34,713 nucleotides of DNA from Clostridiales bacterium (lineage in GTDB: Bacteria > Bacillota > Clostridia > Peptostreptococcales > Acidaminobacteraceae): NCBI GenBank assembly GCA_030446305.1, contig JASUSA010000038.1, forward strand, positions 1 through 34,713, in the 5' to 3' direction. How positions within the stretch are numbered: position 1 is the first letter of the stretch; every line of letters begins with the position of its first letter. This document shows, piece by piece, positions 1-7,375 of the stretch. The position numbers and the translations under genes are program-made. The notes beneath the pieces were generated by a model, which did no database searches, was not told the DNA's origin, and saw only the letters and a list, made by a program, of their open reading frames with translations.

Positions 1-153
1 GCGCGCCCATTCAGGGACGTTTTTCATGGCACAGCTGTGGTCGATTTGCACGATGAGCACATCGCCGAGTTCGAGTTCGTTTAATTTATTTTGAGCTTTC
101 ACGAGCGGTACTGGACACGCTTCACCATAGCAGTCTAACATAACTTCTTTCAT
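1..153 (-). CDS. TusA-family sulfurtransferase (partial, C-terminus outside window)
   Basis: This is a small cytosolic sulfur carrier of the TusA/SirA/YeeD type, cut by the left edge of the window after 51 codons. The protein begins MKEVMLDCYGEACPVPLVKA. It contains the CPxP signature (Cys13-Pro-Val-Pro), whose cysteine carries persulfide sulfur in TusA proteins. The start is the ATG at 151-153, preceded by a GGAGG at about 160-164. It lies about 60 bases downstream of the YeeE/YedE-like gene on the same strand, so the two probably form an operon. YeeE-YeeD (TsuA-TsuB) pairing is an established arrangement in which the membrane protein admits thiosulfate and the TusA-like partner accepts the sulfur. 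The family assignment is firm; the exact sulfur donor is inferred. Confidence 0.9.
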   Translation of the reverse strand, partial: MKEVMLDCYGEACPVPLVKAQNKLNELELGDVLIVQIDHSCAMKNVPEWAR

Positions 154-213
154 ATTAAGCCTCCATTAATGTTATAATATTAAGTAATAACTTCTCCGTT
201 TTTAAGGTCATCG

Positions 214-894
214 TTAATGGCCTGCGCCGCCGCGTTTTGATTCATATTTTTCAGCGATGACGTACAGCGCCATTAGAACGAGCAATTGCAGGACGACTGC
301 ACCCATCCAGCCAAATACATCCGGCAGGAAAATGGATGGTCCCTTTGAGATAAAATGTTCTTTCCACCAGCCGTAATCATGGGCACCTAAAAGGGAACCA
401 ACCACGAAGAAGACCAGTGAAATCATATTCATATAAAAACCTTCGCCGACGCGCATTAGTGTACCGGATGCACAACCGCCTGCGATTACCATGCCCACGC
501 CGAACATGAACGCGCCGATAAGCGTTGCTAAACTAATCGGTGCCACATAGCTCATTCCTGGAATAGGAAGCCCTTGTGATGCATAGCCGTATTTAATTGC
601 CGTAAATCCAATGGTGGTTAAGGCAAAGGCGATGATGACGGCACGTGTTAACGAGGTACTTCCCGTTAAATAAGGGTCGCGCATGGAAGCGGTGAAACAG
701 AATCGTCCCTTTTGAAGAATAAATCCGAAAGCCGTGCCGGTAATCCAAAACAGTGCCAAAGTAGAAGATTTGGCATTCAGGATGATGGCGACGACGATGA
801 CGAACAGTGTCAGCAAGACACCGAAGGGAATCTGATTTTTCTTTGGCTTTCGATTTGTTGAAGCACGTCTTGAAGCTCTACTGACTTCAGCCAT
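214..894 (-). CDS. YeeE/YedE-family sulfur (thiosulfate) transporter, short form
   Basis: This is a 226-residue integral membrane protein of the Sulf_transp (YeeE/YedE, TsuA) family. Hydrophobic segments lie at about residues 22-40, 45-62, 84-103, 118-137, 154-170 and 193-214. Two motifs carry the conserved cysteines of the family: GRFCF (Cys66) and GGCASGTLMRVGEG (Cys141). In TsuA, cysteines of this kind line the pore and relay thiosulfate by transient S-H-S contacts. Full-length family members have about 330 residues or more, so this is a short version that may act as a dimer or with another subunit. The N-terminus is basic and cytosolic. ATG at 894 has AGGAG eight bases upstream. The TusA-like gene follows on the same strand, and a LysR regulator diverges from it. 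Substrate assignment is inferred. Confidence 0.88.
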   Translation of the reverse strand: MAEVSRASRRASTNRKPKKNQIPFGVLLTLFVIVVAIILNAKSSTLALFWITGTAFGFILQKGRFCFTASMRDPYLTGSTSLTRAVIIAFALTTIGFTAIKYGYASQGLPIPGMSYVAPISLATLIGAFMFGVGMVIAGGCASGTLMRVGEGFYMNMISLVFFVVGSLLGAHDYGWWKEHFISKGPSIFLPDVFGWMGAVVLQLLVLMALYVIAEKYESKRGGAGH

Positions 895-1062
895 TTGTCA
901 CACTCCTAAAATAAAAGTTTGCTATACTCTTAACAATCTCACAATATTATGATAACATTTTATTTGAAAAAATCATCAGTCGCATTTCCAAATCAATATA
1001 AGAAAAAACGATACCCAAATCTAAGGACATAACTTCATAATGAATTAAGAAAGGGGTAACTC

Positions 1063-1962
1063 ATGAATTTAGCGGCACTGGCTTATTTTCGAGAAGTTGT
1101 TGAGACTAAGAGCATTTCAAAGGTTGCAGCCAATCGCCATATCTCTCAATCGGCTTTGAGCCAGAATATTCAAAAGCTGGAAGATGAGTTGGGGTATCAG
1201 CTTTTGGAGCGGAGCAACAAAGGGGTTTTGCCAACCGAAGCGGGACGCATACTCTTTAAATACTCCGGAACGATGCTGCGCATTGAAGATAAGCTCAAAG
1301 AAGAATTGGATGCACTTGCGTACAGCGTCGAAAACATTCGCATCAACGGCTATTTGTCGTTGGTAGATTATTCACTGCCTTGTGTGCTCTATAAGGTCAA
1401 GAAGAATTTTCCAACCTATAATTTTGAGATGCGCGCCAAATCGAATATGGAATCGATAACAGACTTGATCAATGAGCTGACAGATCTCTGTTTTGTCACA
1501 GAAGAGCCCTGTGATGACCGTCTCGACGTCAGCCGTATTGGCAAGGAACACATCGTTTTGGTCGCAAATAATGAATCGTCTGTACCGGATATCATTGATG
1601 TTGAGGAATTACAGCGGCATGAAATGGTGCTCTTGGATGATGAAGCGCTGACGATCTCATCATTTTTAAAGAGCCAGCTAAAAAATGTCGGTCTCTCAAT
1701 TGACCAAATCCCCATTATGTTTAAGGTGGATTCTATTCCGGCGGCTAAATCAAGTGTCAACAATCAGCTCGGCATTTGTTTTTTGCCCTATATGTCAGTA
1801 AAAAAAGAGCTTTACGAGAAAAAGTTTAAAGTCGTTGAAGTGAGGAAATTTAATCTCGATTACGATATTTACCTCGTAACGCGTCAAAAGTGCAATCGTC
1901 AAAAGCCGGTGACAGATGTCTATAATTATTTTGTCGTGAACGGCGAGAAAGACTTCTGCTAG
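1063..1962 (+). CDS. LysR-family transcriptional regulator
   Basis: This 299-residue protein has the standard LysR layout. A winged helix-turn-helix occupies residues 1-60, recognisable by ISKVAANRHISQSALSQNIQKLE followed at once by the LGYQLLERSNKG wing. An effector-binding, periplasmic-binding-protein-like domain spans about residues 88-290. The start is ATG at 1063 with GAAAGGGG seven bases upstream. The gene diverges from the YeeE-TusA operon across a 168-bp AT-rich gap. LysR regulators commonly control the divergent neighbour, so sulfur uptake is the likely target; the inducer cannot be read from the sequence. The HTH match is clear. It is followed by a strong bidirectional hairpin. Confidence 0.93.
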   Translation: MNLAALAYFREVVETKSISKVAANRHISQSALSQNIQKLEDELGYQLLERSNKGVLPTEAGRILFKYSGTMLRIEDKLKEELDALAYSVENIRINGYLSLVDYSLPCVLYKVKKNFPTYNFEMRAKSNMESITDLINELTDLCFVTEEPCDDRLDVSRIGKEHIVLVANNESSVPDIIDVEELQRHEMVLLDDEALTISSFLKSQLKNVGLSIDQIPIMFKVDSIPAAKSSVNNQLGICFLPYMSVKKELYEKKFKVVEVRKFNLDYDIYLVTRQKCNRQKPVTDVYNYFVVNGEKDFC

Positions 1963-1988
1963 CGAGCTTTACATATTTTCCGCAATAA

Positions 1989-2040
1989 AAAAATCAGTTT
2001 TCTCAGCGTATGCTTGCCATACGAAAGACAACTGATTTTT
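1989..2040. terminator. Bidirectional Rho-independent terminator between convergent genes
   Basis: An outer 11-bp stem pairs AAAAATCAGTT (1989-1999) with AACTGATTTTT (2030-2040). An inner stem pairs CGTATG (2007-2012) with CATACG (2018-2023). The A and T runs on the two flanks let it work for both the LysR gene (plus) and the TusA-like gene (minus), which converge here. Confidence 0.85.
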
Positions 2041-2076
2041 ATCATTTCAAACGCCGGTTGACAAAAGCTGTGGCGT

Positions 2077-2304
2077 TTACACGGTTATAGGTCTGGTAAT
2101 GGTGATTTCCCAAACGCCGTTCATCACTTCATCAATGGTGTATTCAAGCGTTGAGTGGGCGAGATGCTGTTCAACAGACGCGATGACACAACTGTGATCG
2201 ACGACCAATTGAAAGGTTTCACCTGGTTTGAGCAGCTCTATTTCATGCTGCATCTTCAAAATTGGCACAGGGCAAATATCGCCAAAACAATCGATTTTGT
2301 GCAT
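2077..2304 (-). CDS. TusA-family sulfurtransferase
   Basis: This complete 75-residue TusA/SirA-type protein begins MHKIDCFGDICPVPILKMQ and carries the CPVP motif (Cys11). A second feature shared with the partial TusA at the left edge is the DHSC block in the middle of the protein. The ATG at 2304 was chosen over a longer frame because GGAGG sits at 2311-2315, six bases upstream. Such proteins pass persulfide sulfur between cytosolic enzymes or receive it from YeeE-type transporters. This one is transcribed alone, toward the LysR gene and its shared terminator. It is a second copy close to the YeeE operon, so the two carriers may serve different acceptors. Confidence 0.92.
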   Translation of the reverse strand: MHKIDCFGDICPVPILKMQHEIELLKPGETFQLVVDHSCVIASVEQHLAHSTLEYTIDEVMNGVWEITITRPITV

Positions 2305-2407
2305 GAGATGCCTCCAGTAGATCATTTGCAATAAATAATACTCAATTAACGTAAAATTTCTGTATCTATTTCCGTTAAGATTTTATCAAAAAAGGGTGTG
2401 TTTGACA

Positions 2408-3148
2408 ATGGTAAAGCCATTAAAATACAGTGTTTTGATCCCGGCATTCAACAGTGAGCGATCAATTGTGATACTGCTCGATTCACTGCGGCATTTTTTT
2501 GATACTGTGGGTGAGCTATATGAGATTATTGTCATGGATGATGCCAGCTTGGACAACACGGCTGAGGTCGTTGAAAAATACGCCAGTCAGCATGCAGAAG
2601 TGTCCGTATGGCGTTTAAAGTACAACCGAGGGCAGCAAATGGCGCTCTATCTGGGATTGCGGCACTGCCGCGGTGATTTTGTCATCACCATGGATGATGA
2701 CTTGCAGCATGCGGTGACGGCGTTGCCGGAATTGTTGGTTGAGGCAGAACGAGGTGCTGACCTCGTCTTTGGCATTTATTCAGACCGGACAGATCAACAT
2801 TACCGAAGACAGGGGTCATATTGGATTGGCCGTTTTTTTAAATGGCGGTTTAAAGAGGCACTTGGCGAATTGCGCGTCAGCAGTTATCGCGTCATTGCAC
2901 GCAGTGTCTATACACCTGTCGCAGCAATGGGAGAAAAGCGGTTTGTCTACTTAAGCGCAGAACTCATCCCCTTTGCAAGGCGTATTGCCAATGTGGAAGT
3001 GGTGCGCTCGCCGCGTGCCTTTGGCAAATCCGGCTACCGGTTCTGGCGACTCCTCGGCATTGGCATTCGGTTATGTTTTTATTATGGTTTTTGTGAAAAA
3101 GCGAATGGTTTTTGCGGAAAGGCAAAGTCTGAGTCTCGGCATGTTTAG
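2408..3148 (+). CDS. Family 2 glycosyltransferase (DPM1/ArnC-like)
   Basis: This GT-A fold glycosyltransferase has about 246 residues. The nucleotide-sugar site is visible as SVLIPAFNSERS near the N-terminus, IIVMDDASLDNT, and the metal-binding DDDLQH motif in FVITMDDDLQHA. RGQQMALYLGL matches the RGxxxAxxxGL block of dolichol- or undecaprenyl-phosphate sugar transferases. The C-terminal membrane segments of ArnC/GtrB proteins are absent; only a short hydrophobic stretch (LLGIGIRLCFYYGF) remains, so it may act at the membrane surface. ATG at 2408 was chosen, with AAGGG about 11 bases upstream; TTG at 2402 is a possible alternative. The ATP-grasp gene follows on the same strand after 81 bases. 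The sugar donor cannot be determined. Confidence 0.82.
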   Translation: MVKPLKYSVLIPAFNSERSIVILLDSLRHFFDTVGELYEIIVMDDASLDNTAEVVEKYASQHAEVSVWRLKYNRGQQMALYLGLRHCRGDFVITMDDDLQHAVTALPELLVEAERGADLVFGIYSDRTDQHYRRQGSYWIGRFFKWRFKEALGELRVSSYRVIARSVYTPVAAMGEKRFVYLSAELIPFARRIANVEVVRSPRAFGKSGYRFWRLLGIGIRLCFYYGFCEKANGFCGKAKSESRHV

Positions 3149-3229
3149 CGGCGTGAGACGTTTGATAAATTGAAACGATTAACAGCGCGCAATCTAGCGT
3201 AATAAAGCGCATGAACAGGGGGCTGCAGC

Positions 3230-4492
3230 ATGCAATCAAAAGTACTAATGGTCGGAGCGGGAAGTTGTCAGATTAGTGGAATCAAGGCGTTAAAAAAAAG
3301 AGGCTGTCAAGTTGTCGTTGCAGATTATTCAGAGGCTTCGAAAGGAAAACAAATGGCGGATGTCGCCGTTTTGGCAGATGCTTTTGACGCAGATGCCATT
3401 ACAAATTGCGCTAGAGAACAGGCAGTGGATGCAGTGATTACCGTTGGAACCGATCAACCGCTTTTAAGTGTTGTTAAGGCAGCTGAGGCAATGGCACTGC
3501 CCAGATTTATCGATTCAGACGTTGCCTACAACGTGACCAATAAGCGCGCGATGAAAACAATTTTCAAAACGGCGGGGATTCCAACCATGCCGTTTGCCTT
3601 TATAGATGCGGCATTTGATGATGAGGCGCTTGCGCACATCAAGCCGCCTTATGTGGTAAAACCCGTTGATTCACAAGGGCAGCGAGGGATTTTCAAGCTC
3701 AGTACAATCGCGGCGATTCGGGCACATTTCGGCGAAGTTATAAAGCATTCGAGGGAGGCAGTCATACTTGTTGAACAGTATTATCCTAATGAAGAAGTCA
3801 CTGTCAGCGGCTGGGTTATAGAGGGTGAGGCAATTTGCCTGACCATAACAGATCGCGTGACATTTCATCCGGACATACACATTGGCGTCTGTACCGCACA
3901 TGAATATCCTTCAAAATATCAAAGACGATACGATAAAATTTTTAAACAATTAACACAGCAAATCTGTGAGGCATTCAACATTTTAGCCGGGCCCATCTAT
4001 TTTCAGATGCTGGTGGGTGAAGCGGGTGTCGTCGTCAATGAAATTGCATGCCGCCTTGGCGGTGCCTATGAGGACATTACGATTCCTGCGGCAACCGGTG
4101 TCGATATTTTGTCGTTAAACATCGAAGGCGCCTTTGGCAAGATGCCGAAGCGCGCTGATGTTACGCCGATAACCACCGGCATAACATACTTCAGTACACA
4201 GCTCTTCTTTTGTCATCCCGGCAGAGTGCTGTCGCAAACACCGGTTGCAGAGATAGAAGCGCTGCCTTATGTATTGGGTACGGGATACAACTTTGATGTC
4301 GGTGAATTTGTGCCGCCCACAGAAAGCGCCTCAGCCCGGGCGGGCTATGTAATTGTCACCGGGACGTCAGAGGCGGATTTGGTGAGGCATCTAAAAGCTG
4401 TTTTTCAGAAGATGCAGTGGCAAAATGAAGCGGGAGAAAATATGATTATTGAAGGCAGGCGCAATGTGCGAGAGGACATGAATTCGATATGA
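3230..4492 (+). CDS. ATP-grasp domain protein (carboxylate-amine/thiol ligase)
   Basis: This 420-residue protein starts with a pre-ATP-grasp Rossmann-like domain (VLMVGAGSCQISGIKALKK, about 1-100). The ATP-grasp fold follows (about 110-310). Recognisable parts are PPYVVKPVDSQGQRGIFKL (lysine and mobile loop), VILVEQYYPNEEVTVSGW, and the Mg/ATP site VVNEIACRLGG. The C-terminal 100 residues resemble the small lid domain of PurK/CPSase-like ligases. The family joins a carboxylate to an amine via an acyl-phosphate. ATG at 3230 has AGGGGG seven bases upstream. Its position after a GT2 gene suggests a role in decorating a sugar or envelope glycan, for instance with an amino acid, but this is inference. 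The substrate is unknown. Confidence 0.82.
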   Translation: MQSKVLMVGAGSCQISGIKALKKRGCQVVVADYSEASKGKQMADVAVLADAFDADAITNCAREQAVDAVITVGTDQPLLSVVKAAEAMALPRFIDSDVAYNVTNKRAMKTIFKTAGIPTMPFAFIDAAFDDEALAHIKPPYVVKPVDSQGQRGIFKLSTIAAIRAHFGEVIKHSREAVILVEQYYPNEEVTVSGWVIEGEAICLTITDRVTFHPDIHIGVCTAHEYPSKYQRRYDKIFKQLTQQICEAFNILAGPIYFQMLVGEAGVVVNEIACRLGGAYEDITIPAATGVDILSLNIEGAFGKMPKRADVTPITTGITYFSTQLFFCHPGRVLSQTPVAEIEALPYVLGTGYNFDVGEFVPPTESASARAGYVIVTGTSEADLVRHLKAVFQKMQWQNEAGENMIIEGRRNVREDMNSI

Positions 4493-4532
4493 CGTGAGGC
4501 CTGTTAAAAACCAAGTGATGCGCGCAATGCAC

Positions 4533-6152
4533 TTATTGAGCAGCCTGTTCATAAAACGAATCCTGAATTTTGTAGACAGTTGTCTGCCAAGGATAAGTAC
4601 CGCTGTAGGCGGCAATTCGCATTGCATAAAGCGGATTGTCAAACGTCAAAACGGGTTCGGTGTCTGCTTCAATGAATTGAAACAACGCGTCGAAATAATG
4701 TGTATTGACATACAGGAAATCCCAAGTTGGCGATGCTTGTCGGATATACGTCATTTCATCGTGAATAATGAGATAGTGAATATTGCGGTCGCGAATATAG
4801 TCTTCCAAACGGATATTTGATGCCTCAAGGTACCCCAGATTTCGCAGATCGTAAAAACGCGTTTCATCGACTGCATCAATGACATTAAGGTTCCCGAGGA
4901 CGATGGCATCAGAAGGGAGCACGCTTTTTAAGGACGCTATCATGTGTTCGTAACCGACCTGATAGGGGCGTTCGCGCTCGTAAAGGGATATATTGGCGAA
5001 GCAGTGCCAAATGAGAAAACCTAAGAGCACGGCAGCGACCATCCAGGATTCAAGGCGTTGCCTTTTACGAATGAAGAGGTGGTGTTCACGGTGTTCATGG
5101 CAAATGAACTGTGTGATGCCGAGAATAATCCAAGGCATGATAAATAAAACGGCCAGCTGGTTGTTGCGGCCTAAGAAAAAGAGTGACAGCAGTATGCCAA
5201 ATAAAATGGCATGTGCTTCTGTCAAACGGCGCGTCAGCAGTGGTGACAGCATCAGGAGCAAGCCGGCAATCAGCCAAATCTTGATACCCATTAAGTCGTA
5301 AGTGCCGCCTATTTGCATAAAGAGCTTTTGCCAGAACCAGAAAAAAAGTGCTGTTCTGCGCATGGGGGCGCTGTTTAGACCGAGGTCAGCGCCATATTTC
5401 AGGTATCCCGCAAAGAAACCGGGTTCAGCGAGTGAGCCGATGCCGATCATACATAGAAAGAAAAACGTCAGAATGCCTGCAAAATAAAACAGCTGTTTGA
5501 ACGGTCGCGCCTTTCTTGCAATTTGAAGAATCATAAGTGATGAAACGGCCCCCGCGATTAGAAAGCTGTTTGGGTGAACGCCGATGCTGAGAAAAACGAT
5601 GACCGCAGGTAAAAAGGTTGCACCGGTGAGCGTTGAGCCCAAGGCGACAATCATGAAAAACAATACCATGGTCTCCTGTCGTCCGAAATGAATGGCGTAA
5701 ACAAAAGAAATATTGAACATTAATGCCAATACCGGCAAATGATAGGGGAGCTTTAACTGTTTGAGGAAATAGGCAAAGGCTACAATTGAGAGCATGCCGA
5801 AGGTAAGTGACAAAAGTCGCATGGCGAATACCGTATCGCCAAAGCAGTGCAGAAAAAGAGACTGCAGGCCGACGTAAAGCCAGCGAAAAGGATGCGGTAC
5901 GCGCGGGTAGAGGTCAAAAAAGGATTCTGTTACCCACAGGCTGTGCGCACGCATGGCGGCGCCGGCAATGCCTTTGAGCCAAAGTTCATCCGAATGGACG
6001 GTTGGAAAACGCATCAATGTTATGAAATTCACTAAAAAATAGACCAACAGTGAAACAAACGCGATCGGTAATTCGAATGGTCGATGGCTGCGAAGTTGTT
6101 GTAGCGCGTCTTTTCGGTGCTGTATCACTTGTGTTTTTAACATGGTTATCAC
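4533..6152 (-). CDS. ArnT/PMT-like membrane glycosyltransferase (GT39/GT83 type)
   Basis: This is a polytopic membrane protein of about 540 residues with some ten to twelve hydrophobic segments over the first 400 residues and a soluble C-terminal part of about 130. The first extracytoplasmic loop carries FPTVHSDELWLKG; the Asp-Glu pair matches the catalytic DE of ArnT, PMT and related enzymes that use lipid-linked sugars. GRQETMVLFFMIV is also typical. The GTG at 6152 has AGGAG four bases upstream; ATG at 6143 is the alternative, with a long 13-base spacing. It converges on the ATP-grasp gene with a 40-bp gap and no clear terminator. It probably transfers a sugar from a polyprenyl-phosphate donor, which the neighbouring GT2 enzyme could make. 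Acceptor unknown. Confidence 0.78.
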   Translation of the reverse strand: MITMLKTQVIQHRKDALQQLRSHRPFELPIAFVSLLVYFLVNFITLMRFPTVHSDELWLKGIAGAAMRAHSLWVTESFFDLYPRVPHPFRWLYVGLQSLFLHCFGDTVFAMRLLSLTFGMLSIVAFAYFLKQLKLPYHLPVLALMFNISFVYAIHFGRQETMVLFFMIVALGSTLTGATFLPAVIVFLSIGVHPNSFLIAGAVSSLMILQIARKARPFKQLFYFAGILTFFFLCMIGIGSLAEPGFFAGYLKYGADLGLNSAPMRRTALFFWFWQKLFMQIGGTYDLMGIKIWLIAGLLLMLSPLLTRRLTEAHAILFGILLSLFFLGRNNQLAVLFIMPWIILGITQFICHEHREHHLFIRKRQRLESWMVAAVLLGFLIWHCFANISLYERERPYQVGYEHMIASLKSVLPSDAIVLGNLNVIDAVDETRFYDLRNLGYLEASNIRLEDYIRDRNIHYLIIHDEMTYIRQASPTWDFLYVNTHYFDALFQFIEADTEPVLTFDNPLYAMRIAAYSGTYPWQTTVYKIQDSFYEQAAQ

Positions 6153-6342
6153 AGATCTCCTGAGGATTAAGTGTGCTGCATGATTGCATGATATCGGTTG
6201 ACAGAACAGCGATTCGCTCTCTTTAATCATAAAGAAAAAAGCGGTGAAAGTACAGCCCCGTAACAAGAGTGTTAAAAATCTGTCATGCTAATATAGAATG
6301 CTATATAAGAAAATACGGTATCCGTTTTGATGAATAAATCGT

Positions 6343-6348
6343 TATAAT
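6343..6348 (+). promoter_or_regulatory. Candidate -10 box for the rhodanese operon
   Basis: A TATAAT lies 94 bases upstream of the first rhodanese gene. The hexamer 17 bases further upstream (ATCCGT, 6320-6325) is a poor -35, so an activator may be needed. The rest of the 289-bp divergent gap (6153-6441) is AT-rich and holds no gene that can be supported. Confidence 0.35.
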
Positions 6349-6441
6349 AAACCTGTGAAAACCTATTTTTTTCACTTAAATTGTTTAACTTTTAACAATA
6401 TACTCCAGTACAATCTCACAAATTTGTTTTTGGAGGTCAAC

Positions 6442-7350
6442 ATGACAAAACGAAAATCGACGGTTAAGCTGCTGACATTGCTTGTCTTCACGGCCTTAAT
6501 CGTTGCGGCTTGCGTGAACGACACATCTTATCCGGGTACGAAAAACGTCATTGAGGCGGATCAAGTACTGGCGCAGATGGGCAGTGCCGTCGTCATTGAC
6601 GCAAGAGGCCAGGAGGCGTATGACAAAGGGCATCTTGAGGGCGCCATTTCGTTATCACCGGCAGAACTCGTAACAGATGTACCCGTTCCGTCGACGCTTG
6701 CGCCAAAGGAACAAGTCGAAGCTGTTTTGGGTTCAAAAGGCATTGATCAAAATACGACGCTCTATGTCTATGACGACAATATGGGCGTTAGCGCTGCACG
6801 TATTTGGTGGACGGTAAAAGTTTACAATCCCGATCAAATGGTGCTGATTGTCAATGGCGGCGCTTCGGCACTTGTAAACGCAGGTGCGCCATTATCGGCT
6901 GATGCGACGGTATTGCCGGAAACGACTTATGATGCACAGGATGCCGATACTTCGATCATCGCTACTTATGACGAAGTGAAAGCACTTAGTGAAGCACCAC
7001 AGGAAGGCGTCAAAATACTTGATGTCAGATCTGCTGCTGAATATGCGGCAGGCTATATTCCAACGGCGATTAACTATGCACATACGAAAAATCTTTACAG
7101 CGACGGCACCTTTATGTCGTCAAGAGATATTGGGTTATTCTATAAGGACTTGGGACTTTCAAAAGATGATGAAATTATTCTCTACTGCAAGTCCTCTTTT
7201 AGAGCGGCACAGACCTATGCGCTGCTTGATGAAGCTGGCTACAGCAATCTCAAAATTTATGACGGTGCATGGTTAGAGTGGGAACAGCAAGGTGCGCCGG
7301 CAACACCTGTGGAACAGGCTGCGCCTGTAACACAGCAAGAAGGATCATGA
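6442..7350 (+). CDS. Rhodanese lipoprotein with two rhodanese domains (TST/SseA-like)
   Basis: This 302-residue exported thiosulfate sulfurtransferase-like protein has a lipoprotein signal: positive MTKRKSTVK, a hydrophobic run, and lipobox IVAAC with lipidated Cys24. The first rhodanese domain (about 35-150) has LYVYDDNMGVSAARIWW, with Asp111 at the usual catalytic cysteine position, so it is the inactive half, as in classical two-domain rhodaneses. The second (about 172-285) has ILYCKSSFRAAQTY, with catalytic Cys249 in a six-residue CKSSFR loop. TST enzymes move sulfane sulfur from thiosulfate to a thiophilic acceptor. ATG at 6442 has TGGAGG six bases upstream; an in-frame upstream ATG at 6355 lacks one. 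The multi-rhodanese gene follows after 25 bases, so the two are almost certainly co-transcribed. Confidence 0.92.
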   Translation: MTKRKSTVKLLTLLVFTALIVAACVNDTSYPGTKNVIEADQVLAQMGSAVVIDARGQEAYDKGHLEGAISLSPAELVTDVPVPSTLAPKEQVEAVLGSKGIDQNTTLYVYDDNMGVSAARIWWTVKVYNPDQMVLIVNGGASALVNAGAPLSADATVLPETTYDAQDADTSIIATYDEVKALSEAPQEGVKILDVRSAAEYAAGYIPTAINYAHTKNLYSDGTFMSSRDIGLFYKDLGLSKDDEIILYCKSSFRAAQTYALLDEAGYSNLKIYDGAWLEWEQQGAPATPVEQAAPVTQQEGS

Positions 7351-7375
7351 TTATCCTGTGGGGAGGCTATTGGTT

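Noticed and set aside
2973..3173. Possible frameshift at the end of the GT2 gene restoring C-terminal membrane helices
   Set aside because: The alternative frame near the end does not give a convincing pair of membrane segments, and the protein length is acceptable for soluble family members.
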